Position numbers and translations under genes: made by a program. Positions 30,428-42,551 of a stretch of DNA of 64,000 nt are shown one piece after another. The stretch comes from Bursaphelenchus xylophilus. Lineage: Eukaryota; Nematoda; Chromadorea; Rhabditida; Aphelenchoididae. The notes under the pieces were generated by a model. It saw only the letters and a program-made list of their open reading frames with translations, did not search any database and was not told the origin of the DNA. The stretch lies in contig CAJFCV020000006.1 of NCBI GenBank assembly GCA_904066235.2, forward strand, positions 10,168,001 to 10,232,000, written 5' to 3'. How positions within the stretch are numbered: position 1 is the stretch's first letter; every line of letters starts with the position of its first letter.

Positions 30428-33400
30428 ATGTGGGCAAAACGATCAGATCCGTCGTCTTCGAGCAATTCGTCGAGTAGTCAAGTAAGTATTTAATGCTATT
30501 GTTGGATTTTAGGTATGAGCAATGTTATTGGCCTAAAACAAGGTCCGAATCTCTAAGATTTTTACCGAAACTGATGCCAATTCTTTTCAGTTTTCTTCCC
30601 TCTTCTCCTCGCTAGTCGGGAAAGACAATTTGGACCGAACCAAGGCCGCTTTATCAGATGCCGCCAGTAAAGTTCAAAGTGGTGCAATTTCGGGTGTTTT
30701 CAAGTCCGCCATGGACTATATCGGGCAATCTGCGACTGGTCCAGGTGCCGGAGGTCTTGATCATCCTCTAGTTGGAACGTCAGTTGAAGTTGGCGGGAAG
30801 AAATTCAAGATTCGCTCGCTTTTGGCGGAAGGTATGTCAAGTATAATATAAATTAATTTTTTTGATGTTTAGGTGGATTTGCCTTGGTGTTTTCTTGTCA
30901 AGACTCTGAAGGAAGGTGGTATGCGTTGAAGAGGTTGATGGCATGCGATGCCGATGCGGCTGAAGCTATTATTCAAGAGATTAATTTTCTGAAAGAGGTA
31001 TAATATAATTTTTGGTCAAAAATTACCTTTTTTACTCGATTTTATGGAAGTTTGGAGTCTAATATTATCTCTTCTAGCTCTCGGGACATCCCTGTATACT
31101 TAAATTTGTCGGAGCCGGACAAATCAAGCAGAACGGACGAGTCGAATATCTCCTGTTAACTGAATATTGCCCAGGCGGAGCGCTGAACGACCTCATCCAA
31201 AAGGATGCTCTGACCGCCAAACAAGTTGTGCAGATATTCTACGCAGTTTGCTCGGCTGTAAATTGCATGCACGACCGATCTCCACCAATAACTCATCGGG
31301 ATCTGAAGGCAAGTGCAATATTTTGGTTTTTTCTTCGAAGTTTAGGTGAATTTGATGGTTGAAATGATTGATAGAGCAAGAAGATGATATGTCTGATCTT
31401 TTTCAGATTGAAAATCTCCTATTCGACGCCAAAGGGCATGTAAAATTATGTGATTTTGGGTCAGCCACCACAAGTGTTTATCGACCCGACGATTCATGGT
31501 CGGTGCTGAAGAGAACTCAACTGGAAGAAGATGTAGGTTAAAATGAGCAATCTTGATGCTTCACACAGTCTTTTGGGATCAAGAATGTAACTGAAATGGC
31601 TTTTTTCAGATGCAAAAATTCACAACTCCAATGTATCGAGCCCCCGAGATTTTAGACACATATCAGAACTTCCCAATCGGTCCGTCCCAAGATTTATGGG
31701 CCTTGGGCTGCATTCTTGCCTATATTTGCTACAGAAAACATCCCTTCGAGGATAGCGCCAAGTTGCGGATCATCAACGCCAAATATTCGTTGCCTCAAGA
31801 AGAGACCCCATACTCAATTTTCCATCCGGTTATTGGTAAGGAAGAGGATGAAAGATCTCGGAATTGAAGTATTTAGTAGATGGAAGATATCTTGAAGTTA
31901 TTTATTTCTAATTTTCAGAGAGTTTGCTCCAACCGGACCCCTACAATCGACCAACAATTGGAGATGTGCTTGAACGGCTGGAGGCGATCGCTGTGGTCCT
32001 CGAAGTGGATCAAACTGCAGCTCCAGTGGAAGGAGTGTTGCCTGATACGCCCGGTAAAGACATAATTTATTATTTAAAAGAGGATTGGGATATGCTAATG
32101 GAGAAAAAATTAGGTTTTGGACTAGATTTGATGTTATCCATGAAAAAAATTTATGTTTTTTGGTTAGAACAGCGTGCGAGAGGGTAAAATATAAAGAGTC
32201 TAATGGTTTAATATGAAGATAATGCTATTTTCTTCGATTTAAAAGTAATCTTGGCCAGGGTTTTAGAGAAAATTTGAGGTTTTGGACGAAATTTTATATT
32301 ATCCATGGGGGATATTGAAGTTTGGGGAAAAATTTGATGTTTTGAGTAAAATACGGGCCGTGGAACGTTGTATATTGTTTTTAAAATTTTAGTTTGGCTT
32401 TTAGAATGCATTTTTTATCAAGAAGAAATATTTTTTGACTAAAATTATATTATCCATGACATTTTTTTTTGATAGAATATCTGATTTTTTTGTTAAAATA
32501 CGCCAGAATACACTATGTTTTTATATAAATCACAATTTTCAGTCGACCAACCCTCCCGCCCACCACCACCGAGGCCTGCGGCACCTCCAAAAGCCAAGAA
32601 ATCAGTCCCGGAAGATCCATTTTTGTCAAATCCATTCGGCCAAAAGCCCTCACCGGTCAAAGAGAAGCCCCAACGACCTCAGAAACCCCCAGCCGATGAT
32701 TTCTTCTCCTCCTTGGGATGGTCGGCCGCTCAGCAAGAATCTACTTCACTGTTTTCGGAGGAGCAAAGAGCTGCTGCAATTCAACAAGAACAGAATGCCA
32801 TTGGCAGTTTTGGAGCTGAAACGGTGAGTAAGAGTGTAATAAAGATTTTTGGGAAGTTTGAGGTTGAATCGCTTGGGATTGACTTGATTTTTGGAGATTT
32901 TTTGAGGTTAGTGCCTAGTGTAATATAATTTTTGATGAAAATTGAAATGAAATTGGGTTGGAAAATTAGTATGTGGTATTTTTATTTAATTATATGGTTT
33001 TTTGGGCAGTTTGAGATGGGTTTTGGAGTAGATTTTTAACAATTTTTTTGTCTAGTGTAATATAATTTTTGATTAAAATTGAAATGAAATTGAGCTGGAA
33101 AGTTAGTAAATGGTATTTTTATTTAATTATAGGATTCTTGGAAATTTTGAGATGGGTTTTGAGTAAAATTTTAACAATTTTTTGTCTTGTGTAATATAAT
33201 TTTTGATGAAAATTGAAATAAAATTGAGCTGGAAAGTTAGTAAATGGTATTTTTATTCAATAATAAGCCCTTTAGAGCAGTTTGAGGTGGGGTTTGAGCA
33301 AACATTTTGAAATTTTTTATCTAGTCTAATATAATTTTTGATGAAAATTGAAATGAAATTGAGCTGGAAAGTTAGTACGTGGTATTTTTATTCAATTATT

Positions 33401-36400
33401 AGTCTTTTTGAGCATTTTGAGAAGGGGTTTTGAGTAAAATTTTAACAAATTTTTATCTAGTGTAATATAATTTTTGTTGATTTGTAAGGCAGAAATGAGT
33501 TGAAAAAGCTTGTAAATGAAGCCTAAATTGTTTTTTAGGCTTTTTTGAAGTGTTTGAGCTAGATAGAACCCACATATTTTGCAATTTTTTTATAATTTTT
33601 GTCTAGTGTAATATAATTTTTGTGAAATTTCGACGAAGAATTGTTTTAGATAGGTTGGAAATGCCCTGTGAATGTGGGTTTGTCATTTTTCAGGGATTGT
33701 AAAATACGACAAGTCGAATTTTCAAATAATTTTTTACAATTTTGCCTAGTGTAATATAATTGTTCCTATTTTTTTTGTATTTTTTCTCTATTCTTGTAGA
33801 ACCCACCCGTCCCAAAGCACCATGAACAACCAGAAAGACCTCCGGTCCCACCAAATCGCACCGAATCTCGAAAAGAACAGAAATTAACTGATGTGGACTA
33901 CGAAAGAATGTACGGAATCCGGGTCTCGGAAGAGGCCCAATTCGTCGATGAAGAAGCGGACAAGTACAAATTTGATTATGAGAAAAAAGAACAGCCAAAG
34001 GTTGAAGAAAAACCAACGAGAAAACTCGAAAATGACCCATTCGACCTGTTTGATGGCAAGTTTTTGAGATTTTTGTGGATTTTTTGAAAGTTTAGACCGG
34101 TTTGGTTTGGAAAAAGATGGTTTTTGAGGTAAAATACGGGGAATGATCTATTTTTCGACAAAAAATTCTGCAGTTTGAAAATTTTTTTTATATTGTAGTA
34201 GGCAAAATTTGATCAAAAAATGCGATTTTAAGCCGGTTTTTGATGTCTTGATGAATTTTGAGGTATGTAGAATTAAATATAGGTAAATTTAGGGTAAAAT
34301 ACGGGCTGCGTTGAAAGTTTTGAGGTGGTTTGGTTATTTTTCAGAAGCTTTTTATATTGTAGTAGGTATAGACGAAAATTTTTTTTGGGGTTTTTGACCA
34401 AATTTGGTGTTTGGTAGGGGGCTATGATGTTTTTTTGGTTAAATACGCAAAAAGAAATATCTTTAAAGGTGTATGTTTTACTGTTTTTGAGCAATTTTTT
34501 ATATTGTAGTAGGCATTTTTGACAAAAAAAATATTTTTTCTTCTATTTTGTGTGATTTTTTGTTAAGGTTGGATTAATTTGAGGGTAAAATACGGGTTAA
34601 AAACTTGGTTAATTAAATTTTTGGGTTCAAAAAATTATATTGTACTTGCCATCTTAATAAAAAAAATTGATTTTTTGGTCAATTTAGGGAATTTCAGAAC
34701 TTTTCAATAACTTTTTAACACATTTCAAGGTATGAAAAATCTTTTTCAGCCATTCCCCGCCCGTCCCAACCACAGAATCATCACTCCGCCGCCGACTTAC
34801 TCGGCGATTGGCCCAGCGAAAACCCGAGCCAAATGCGCAGCAATTCCTCGGTCCCGAACCTGGAGAAAAAGGCCTTCGATCCGTTCGCCGAATTCCTAGC
34901 CGCAAACGGAGGCCCGCCGGACCTAAAACCATCGGAACCACCGAAATCTTTGAACAATTCCGGCCGCTCCACACCAGCCCAAAGTCAGCAAAAAGGATTC
35001 GGCTCGTTCTTCCAGCCAGCCCAAGGAATGGGCCCCAAATTTGGAGAGAATGCATTTGACGACATTTTGAGTCAACAGGGATTCGCTTCCAGCAAAGTGA
35101 ACAGTCAGCGAACTTTGGCGGACCTGAAAAGAGAGGAAGAGGTCCAGAACATGGACCCCAATCAAATCAAGGTAAAATATTAGTGTATAATAATAGTTAT
35201 AAGGCTGAGATTTGGAACAAATAGGGATAGAAGAGTGTATTTTGAAATGGGATAGAAGAAAATAACGAGAGATTTTGATTTTGGACATTTTTGGGCGAAA
35301 ATTTATATTGTAGTAGGTCACTTGGGAAAATTTTGATGGAAAATTTTTTCTGGTAATATTGTAGAGTGAAAAAGTAGACAAAAAATTTCTAAATAGTCTA
35401 TCTTGTGATTTGGTAAAAAAAATTTTGGAACCTCTCAAGATTTCTGAGTAAAAATTTATATTGTAGTAGGTCATCTCGGAAAAATTTGATAGAAAGTTTT
35501 TGTTGATAATGTTGTGGCATGAAAAAGCAGTCGAAAAATTTCTAATTAGACTATCTTGTGATGTGGTTAAATGTTTTTTGGAACTTTTTGAGATTTCTGA
35601 GCAAAAATTTATATTGTAGTAGGTCATCTCGAAAAATTTTGATAGAAAATTTTTTTTGTTGATGTTGTAGAGTGAAAAAGCAGTCGAAAAATTTCTAAAT
35701 AGTCTATCTTGTGATGTGGTAAAAGAAAATTTGGAACCTTTCCAGATTTCTGAGTAAAAATTTATATTGTAGTAGACACCTCTCTTAATTTTGGTAATTT
35801 TGGTAAAATCCCGCCGGAAATTGGCTCAAAATAGATCGTGTTGACAAATATTGTGATATCACGGGATTATTAGCGTCCATTAGGAAGTGTTACGACTTTT
35901 TTTGGCGACATAAATTAGTCATTCTTTACGATTTTGGACCAAAATAAGATTTGGCTTAAAATTCCGAGTAGGATGAATGCATTTGAGAATTAAGGTTTTG
36001 CAAGAATTAGGAAGGGATTGAGGATAAAATATGGTAGTTGAGATCAAACAAACAAGCGATGTGCTTTTGGGAAATGAGATTTTTTTGAAACGGTGTCTGA
36101 GACGAATTTTTTTTTGTAAAAAGAGGAATTTTGATCCCGGAAAAAACAAGAAATGGGCTTAAAAGTTTGCTAGAGAGGCATACTGTGGATGACGAAGGAT
36201 TGTAAAGAAATTGGGAGAAAAAATTATATTGTAGTAGGTGATGTTTGGAAAAAATTTGGTGTTTTCGATCAAAAATAGAGGGTTTTGAGGTGGTTATGGA
36301 GAGAATAGAGCTCTAGTGGAATTATGGACGGCCTAAGAAGGTCAACTTTTATATTACAGTAGGAAAAATTTGAGATTTTTTGAAATTTTTGGCATTTTTT

Positions 36401-38393
36401 GGGTAATTTTTGAAAAAAAAAAGTTTGAAATAGACAGTAAAAATGGTTGTAGATTACCATTAGGATGCCTTATGTAAGAATACGTGCGATTTTTGATATC
36501 ATACCGAGTAAAGAACGGCTAAAAAAAGTCTTTTTTGACCGTTTGAAACGTTCCGATAATGCACTCCGATGCAAAAAGACCCTAAAAATATAAAAATTAG
36601 TAAGAATGACCTTTTGAATTCACGTGAAAATCAAAGCACAGAGAATTTTTATCATAAAGGAAGTTCCGATTGTGGGTTTGATGGGGATTACGGTACTTTT
36701 TTCTGATAATTTTGGAAAATTTTTGGGGTTTTTTGAAAAAATTTTTTTTGATTGTGGATAAATGAAGTAAAATTGGTGTAAAAAGGCTTTTTGGAGGAGA
36801 TTAGTGCTATAATTTGGTATATAAAGGTGTTTTGAGGGATAAATTTTGGAAAAATATTAATTTGTTACCTAAAATAAGGCAAAATTGGCGATTTTAGGTT
36901 AAAAAGCAATTTGAAATTTGGATTTTTTGATGTAGAATGGAAGATTAGGACGTGTAGAGTGTGATGTATAAAAATTCAGAGCCACTGCCTCGGGGGATTT
37001 TTGAGAAAAAATCGTTTGAACAGAAAATTTGGAGGGTTTGGGAAAATTTTGAAAAAAATGAAAATTTGACTCGTATTTTAGGAAAAATGAAAGTGGTTTT
37101 GAGAGATTATGGCCTCAGGAGCCTAGGCATACATTGATTTTCAAACATGAAGCTAAAAGTTTGGTTCAAAACATCACTTTTTGTCATGGATAATATCCAA
37201 AGTTTTGCTCGTCAAAAATTTTTCCGTAAACTTGATGAAAGTTCGATTTGTCGGAATCATAGACCATTCCCAAAGCTTTCATTTCCTACGGTCTTCCCCG
37301 TCCCCGCCACGAAAATATTTTTCAGCTGAATTTGCCTCGGGCAATTCACGTGAACCCCGGAAAAGTCAGCTATTTTGAGCGACTGAATGCACCCCTCCCG
37401 TCTAGCCGCAGTGCGTGGTGAGAGCGTTCGATACGATCGCTCGAATGCATCGGGCCCGTTCTTTGCCCTCGAGCAAAGAACGGCTCAATCGGGGACTTGA
37501 ACTTTTAAATTTTTTGATTTTTTTTTTGTTTTTTTGGAGAAATTTGATGGAAATTTTTGGTTTTAAATTTGATTTAAGACATTGAGAGGTAAAATACGCT
37601 TTATTCAAACGGAGCAAAAAATTTTTGGAAATAAAATACGACTTGAGAAAAAAGTAAAAAAAAATTTTTTTTAATTTACTGGTCTAAAAAAGAGTTGTTG
37701 ATGTCGAAAAACGTAAATTGTAGATCCGAGACTGGACCAAGGGCAAAGAACGCAACATCCGAGCACTTTTGGGCTCCCTAAATGACGTCTTATGGGAAGG
37801 TCAACACAATTGGAATCAGCCCGGAATGGGCGAATTACTAACGGATGTTAATGTGAGTTGGTGAATTTGGAACTTTTATGTTGTATGAACGGCTTTGGGC
37901 ATCAAAATTTGCATAAAATCTATATTTTTGAGAAAAATTTGAATATGCAAATTTTTGAAAATTTTTGGGAAATTTAGAAAAAATTGCATTTTTTTATTGT
38001 TGAAAGGTGTTTTTCGAAGTTTTAAGACGTGAAAATGTTAATTATGCAAATTTTCAAAAATTTGCATATTTAAAATTTTTTTAGATTTTTTGAATTTTTG
38101 ATAATTAAAGGTGTATAAGACGTTTATAAATACTGTTTTTGCAGCTCACAACTTTTTGGAATTTTTTTGCCCATTTTTGGCAAAAAATTTTGATATAATT
38201 TTTAATTTTTTTTTTTATTTTTTTGGTTAAAAATATAGTTGACGACGAAAATTTTCAGGTCAAAAAGTATTACCGGAAAGCCTGCCTAGTCGTCCATCCA
38301 GACAAACAAACCGGGAAACCCCACGAAGAATTGGCACGGTGCATTTTCACCGAACTCAACGATGCCTGGAACGATTTCGAAAGCAAACGATAG
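30428..38393 (+). CDS. GAK: cyclin-G-associated kinase / auxilin (NAK-family kinase with J domain)
   Basis: Twelve exons: 30428-30481, 30591-30831, 30873-30997, 31078-31308, 31407-31532, 31610-31835, 31919-32053, 32543-32823, 33800-34055, 34750-35171, 37724-37852, 38259-38393; 786 residues with all phases consistent. It uncoats clathrin vesicles: the J domain recruits Hsc70, and the kinase acts on adaptor subunits. The kinase domain (about 88-365) shows GGFALVF, K118, HRDLK (213-217), DFGSATT (233-239) and TPMYRAPE. The linker (about 366-700) is Pro-rich with DPF motifs ([21 protein letters not shown]) and LLGDW, as bind AP2 and clathrin. The J domain includes [15 protein letters not shown] and HPD (755-757). 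The PTEN-like domain of vertebrate GAK and auxilin is not visible. Introns 4 and 9 start with GC rather than GT. Introns 8 and 10 hold tandem repeats. Confidence 0.95.
32905..33620 (+). repeat. tandem repeat in GAK intron 8, ~135-bp unit
   Basis: The unit ctagtgtaatataatttttg...gaaattgagctggaaagttagt...ggtatttttattcaatta repeats about five times, starting near 32913, 33054, 33186, 33329 and 33461, followed by a partial copy at 33603. It is in direct orientation, with divergence increasing toward the 3' side. Confidence 0.8.
35300..35778 (+). repeat. tandem repeat in GAK intron 10, ~155-bp unit
   Basis: Three units start with aaatttatattgtagtaggtca (35302, 35456, 35607), each with 'gaaaaagcagtcgaaaaatttctaa' and 'tatcttgtgatgtggt' blocks. 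A fourth copy of the starting motif lies at 35760. The surrounding intron (35172-37723) is otherwise A/T-run-rich and non-coding. Confidence 0.8.
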
Positions 38394-38489
38394 GTCACTA
38401 AATTAATATTCAGAGTCTTTGAGAATATACGTCTAACCATTTGGGCCTCAACTTGCCCAATAATTTATTGAAATTTGAGATTTTTTATT

Positions 38490-38862
38490 TTTGCACAGTG
38501 CGAAATTTTTGACCTAAATTTTTTGCACAGTGCAATTTTTTCGTATTTTTGCACGGTGCAAAAATTTTTTGGACTAAATTTTTTGCACTGTGCGAAATTT
38601 TTTTGATTTTTTCCGCACAGTGCGAAATTTTTGGCCTAAATTTTTGCACAGTGCAATTTTTTGGAATTTTTTTCGATTTTTTTGCACGGTGCGAAATTTT
38701 TTTGGTCTAAATTTTTCGCACAGTGCAAAAATTTTCCTGATTTTTTCGCACGGTGCAAAAATTTTTGGCGGAAATTTTTTGCACAGTGCAAATTTTTCGA
38801 ACTTTTTCGCACAGTGCAATTTTTTCGATTGTTTTGCACAGTGCGAATTTTTTTGACTAATC
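38490..38862. repeat. GCACNGTGC palindrome array downstream of GAK
   Basis: About 15 palindromes lie with spacers of the type aaatttttttggactaaatttttt. The same spacer words, reverse-complemented (aaaaatttaggtcaaaaaattt), occur in the array at 45388-45850. Confidence 0.87.
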
Positions 38863-39299
38863 AAATTTTTTTTTTATCGCAAAAATTACTACTGTAGATT
38901 GTATATCAGAATTCCGAAAAATTTTATATGTGAATTTGAAATTATATTGTCATTCCTAGTCCAACAAACGTCGTAACGGACCGTCTAACTTTCAAACTGT
39001 CTTCAACGATTTTTGAAAAATTTAAAATTGTATTTTAGAAATTTTATAGTCCAGAAATGAATGTTATAATTGTGAATTTTGGATGATGGAAATTTTTTTA
39101 TATTGTAGTAGGTGAATGGGGGGATTTATCGGGAAAATTATGAATTTTAAAGGGTAAGATGGAGATTGGGATGAATTTTAGGAAAGAAAAGAGATTTTTG
39201 CGGCGATCAGGTCGTATTTTAGACGATTTTTTGATTTATTTTAGTCGTTTTGACCTTATTTTAGGCATTTTTTGAGAAAAAAATTATTTTTAGATGTTT

Positions 39300-40500
39300 T
39301 TGGTATCAAAACGAAAATTTTTGATGTTTTCGAGGTTTGGAAATGCTTAGAATAACGTCATTAAAAAATTTTCGAGAGTTACGACGGGATTTTCATCAAG
39401 ATACGCCGCGAACTTTCCACAAAAACATTGTAAAAGTTGTTGTCCGAAAAAAAACAAAAACAAACAGATTTAAAGTAATTTAATGCGCCAAGAAACGATT
39501 AAAAATTGAATAAAGATGATGTATGACAATAATTTTGGTAATGAATGCTGTCGGAATTGAAATGTCTGGCTCAAAAAATCTCAAAATTTTGTGATGAAAT
39601 TTGGTGAAAATTGAGATTTTGAATTTTCTAACAAGGCGTCGGCAAGAATTTACACGCTAAAAAAGGGTTTTTATTAAAACTTTTGCCGACGCCTTGTTAG
39701 AAAATTCAAAATCTCAATTTTCACCAAATTTCATCACAAAATTTTGCGTTTTTTGAGCCAGACGTTTTAATTCCGACAATATCCATTATTAGAATTATTG
39801 CCATACGACGCATTCCGGAGTTTTACGTCGTATTTTATGATTTCCGAGTCTTTTGGGACCAGAAATTTTAAAATCTCGATATTTTTGAAATATCATAATT
39901 GTCAGATCTAAAAAAATGGTGATAGTTTTGCAGTGAAGATTACTGTATTTCTACAAAAAATCAAAATTTTCCGCAGAAAAATCGGAGAGATATAGGCAAG
40001 AAAACTTTTTTTCTCCGCACAGTGCAATAAAAAAACTGTAGATTTACTGCACTGTGTGACGACAAGACCACACTTTTTGCGTCAAAAACTTGTCTTTAGG
40101 GTCTTCAGATTCAATTACTGAAATTGACCGATTTTCCTCCGAAATAACTGGGGGATACTGTAATTTCGGTCTGCTGGGTCAAGTGTTTCTCTCATTTTTT
40201 TTGATTTTTATTTACGTAATATGTTAGGTTTAATAAAAAGCAGCAAACTATCTCTAAACACACCTACAGAACCAACCGTAATTGGGTCAAGTCTTCCTCT
40301 GAAGATTTAAAAAATTTTGGGTCAAGTGTTCCCCTCAATGCTTTTGTTTATTTTTTTACGAAATGTGTTATGTTTAATATTTAACAAGCAGCAAAACCTC
40401 TCTAAAACACCTACAGAACCAATCGTAATTGGGTCAAGTCTTCCTCTGAAGATTAAAAAATTTTGGGTCAAGTGTTTCCCTCATAGTTTTTTTGTATTTT
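39300..40500. repeat. left arm of a ~1.2-kb inverted duplication
   Basis: Successive blocks match 44520-45345 in inverted order: the 'acaatgttttt' region near 39430, 'tatgacaataattttggtaatg' (39523), 'gagccaga', 'ctccgcacagtgcaataaaaaaactg' (40012), 'gtgtgacgacaagacc' and 'gggtcaagtgtttctctc' (40178). Within it, 40195-40500 also repeats a ~165-bp unit (gggtcaagtcttcctctgaag) in tandem. Confidence 0.75.
39515..39815. repeat. imperfect palindrome, arms ~130 bp
   Basis: 39515-39645 pairs with 39690-39815. The most regular part is 'gatgaaatttggtgaaaattgag...aacaaggcgtcggcaa' on both sides, around a ~45-bp loop. As RNA it would fold into a long hairpin. Confidence 0.75.
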
Positions 40501-40681
40501 TCGAGTAAAAAATTGCTAGAAAACTTTTTTGGGACTGTATGAGTATGTGAGACTCAACTTCAGGATCCAAACGATCAACTATGCACTAATTTATTTTCAA
40601 TATTCTCCTTTACATGATATAATATTGATTTTTTGCACGTTTTTGGCACGTTTCTAGAATAGACCACTCGAACTGTAGATT

Positions 40682-41592
40682 TCAGTTGTCTATCCTCATC
40701 AGAATCTTCTTCAACGCCGATTTTATGTCATTCGGCGGCTGATTTATACTCAATTCGGCGTCGGTTTGGAATTTAATCGCGTGTTTTCCGGGCGATAACT
40801 CGGTTTTGTGGATGCCGGCGTTCTCAATTGGAATTAGCGGGAAGAGTAGATGGTCGAAGAGGATCTGAAATTTGTTTGAGATTAGATTCTGGGTCCAAAC
40901 TTGAGGTGTATATTGGAAAATTTATATTATACTTGATATCTGATGTGATAGGCAAAAAAATATTTTTAGATTTTATGAAATTTTGAATTTCGCATCTTTA
41001 CTGTGGTTGTGTCAGCCTATAGTAATTTAAAAAAAAATTTTTTGTTTGTTAGTTCCGAGTTATGGGACATTATAGTGGAAAAGTGGGCGGAGCTTAGTAA
41101 AAATGGCTCGTATTTTAGCGTTAGTTGATTAAAATTAAAAATATTTTTTTACGGGCCCTGTGGCGTTGTAATAGACCGTGTCAAAAATTTACAGGCCATA
41201 AAATTCGAAATTTTTTGACGTCAATATATTATCCATGACGAAAAATTGATGTCAAAACTGCCAAAAAAACAACTAAAGACTTTGTAAAAGCCCCCGAATT
41301 TTCAAATTTAGGCCCTCTGTCATAATTGTAGATCTATTTTAAATATAAAATACGATCAAGTTAAGCCTGATTTTACCTTATTCGTCTCCTGAGAGGCCCA
41401 ATTTGTCTCGGAAATTTCGGCCGATTTCGAGTTCACATTCGTCGGCCGAAGCACCACGAATTTGTCGGCGAACAGAGAGTCTGTTGTGGAATGCAGATGG
41501 CCCGGTGTGCGATGTTGCCGTCGCCTGTGGTGATGGTGGCGAGCGGCGCATGAGAAGGCCATCAAAAGTGTCAAAACTAGTTCAAATTGCAT
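40682..41592 (-). CDS. small secreted protein, His/Arg-rich N-terminus, unknown function
   Basis: Two exons (41592-41377 and 40864-40682) joined in phase 0 give 132 residues. The intron has donor gtaaaa and acceptor aaatttcag. Residues 1-17 (Met, then Leu/Ala-rich, ending in SCAAR) form a signal peptide, followed by a HHHHRRRQH stretch. The remainder is a mixed polar segment with a C-terminal amphipathic stretch (DIKSALKKILMRI). There are no paired cysteines or transmembrane segments. I recognise no family. The His/Arg block could bind metal or be a processing site, but this is speculation. It lies between the two arms of the inverted duplication. A minus-strand AATAAA lies about 90 bp downstream of the stop. 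Confidence 0.75.
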
Positions 41593-42195
41593 TTTTGGAA
41601 GGCTGAAAGCACGATTTTTAGTTGAATCATGTAATAATGGTCGATTTATTCGATAAAATTACGGAAATTCAAAAAAAATTTTTTTTAGATTTTTTTGCAC
41701 AGTCCAGAAATGTTGGTCTACAATAACATAAAAATCAGTTTTTTTATGCTAAAAATCATTTTAAAATGAAGTATTTTTGATGTCCAATACAAGATAAAGA
41801 CATGAAAAGGTTGATTGATCAAAAATTACGGTGATTGCCTAAGGGTATTTACAAGAAAAATGGGGTTTTCGCCAAAAATCTGAGTTTTTTTGGTTGAAAA
41901 TGGATTTTTTGCAAGAACAAACTTTAAAACAATGAAATTCCAGAAGCCCTAAGGCGTTCCGGATATCCATAGTAACTTTGCAAACCGAGACTTGGCTAAT
42001 CAGGAAGTCGGAAGCCTCCAGACCTCCAGAAAAACGAACGGTTCCTCGAAAAATCCCATTTTTTTAGAATCCCATTTTTTGCCGGGGGGAAAATACCGAA
42101 AATCGGTCGGCAAATGCGCTCAATTTGGAGCTGGTGCCCGCCGGTGCTCGTTTATATCCGCCGCAAATTCGATTCGGCCCCCCGAGGTCTTCAAC

Positions 42196-42228
42196 CCCAA
42201 AAATGGGAGTGCCACTCCCATTTTTGGG
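42196..42228. other. perfect 16-bp hairpin with 1-base loop
   Basis: CCCAAAAATGGGAGTG, then C, then its exact reverse complement, about 600 bp upstream of the secreted-protein ATG. The surroundings have higher GC than the window average. It could be an old TIR footprint or a regulatory hairpin. Confidence 0.6.
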
Positions 42229-42551
42229 CGTTCCGCAGCGCCGAATAAGGAGCTCGGATAATTGTAAAAATAATTGAAAAACAGGGCCATGAGACATTTG
42301 GCCCGAGCCGATTTGTCGTTTGGGCCCATTATTTCCCCGCAATTTTTGGCACAAATCCCCCGAAAATACGGTGGGAAAACTTGTGACAGCCGGAGAATCG
42401 GATAAATAATGGGGTGAAATCTAAATTTAATTAGCATCCGTTCTGTATAACGGAATAAATAAAAGGACATTTTTGAGGATGAAAAATTTGAATAGTCGGA
42501 TTTTGAAGTAAAAAAGATAATAAATGTTTTAAAAATCGTTTGTTTTATAAG

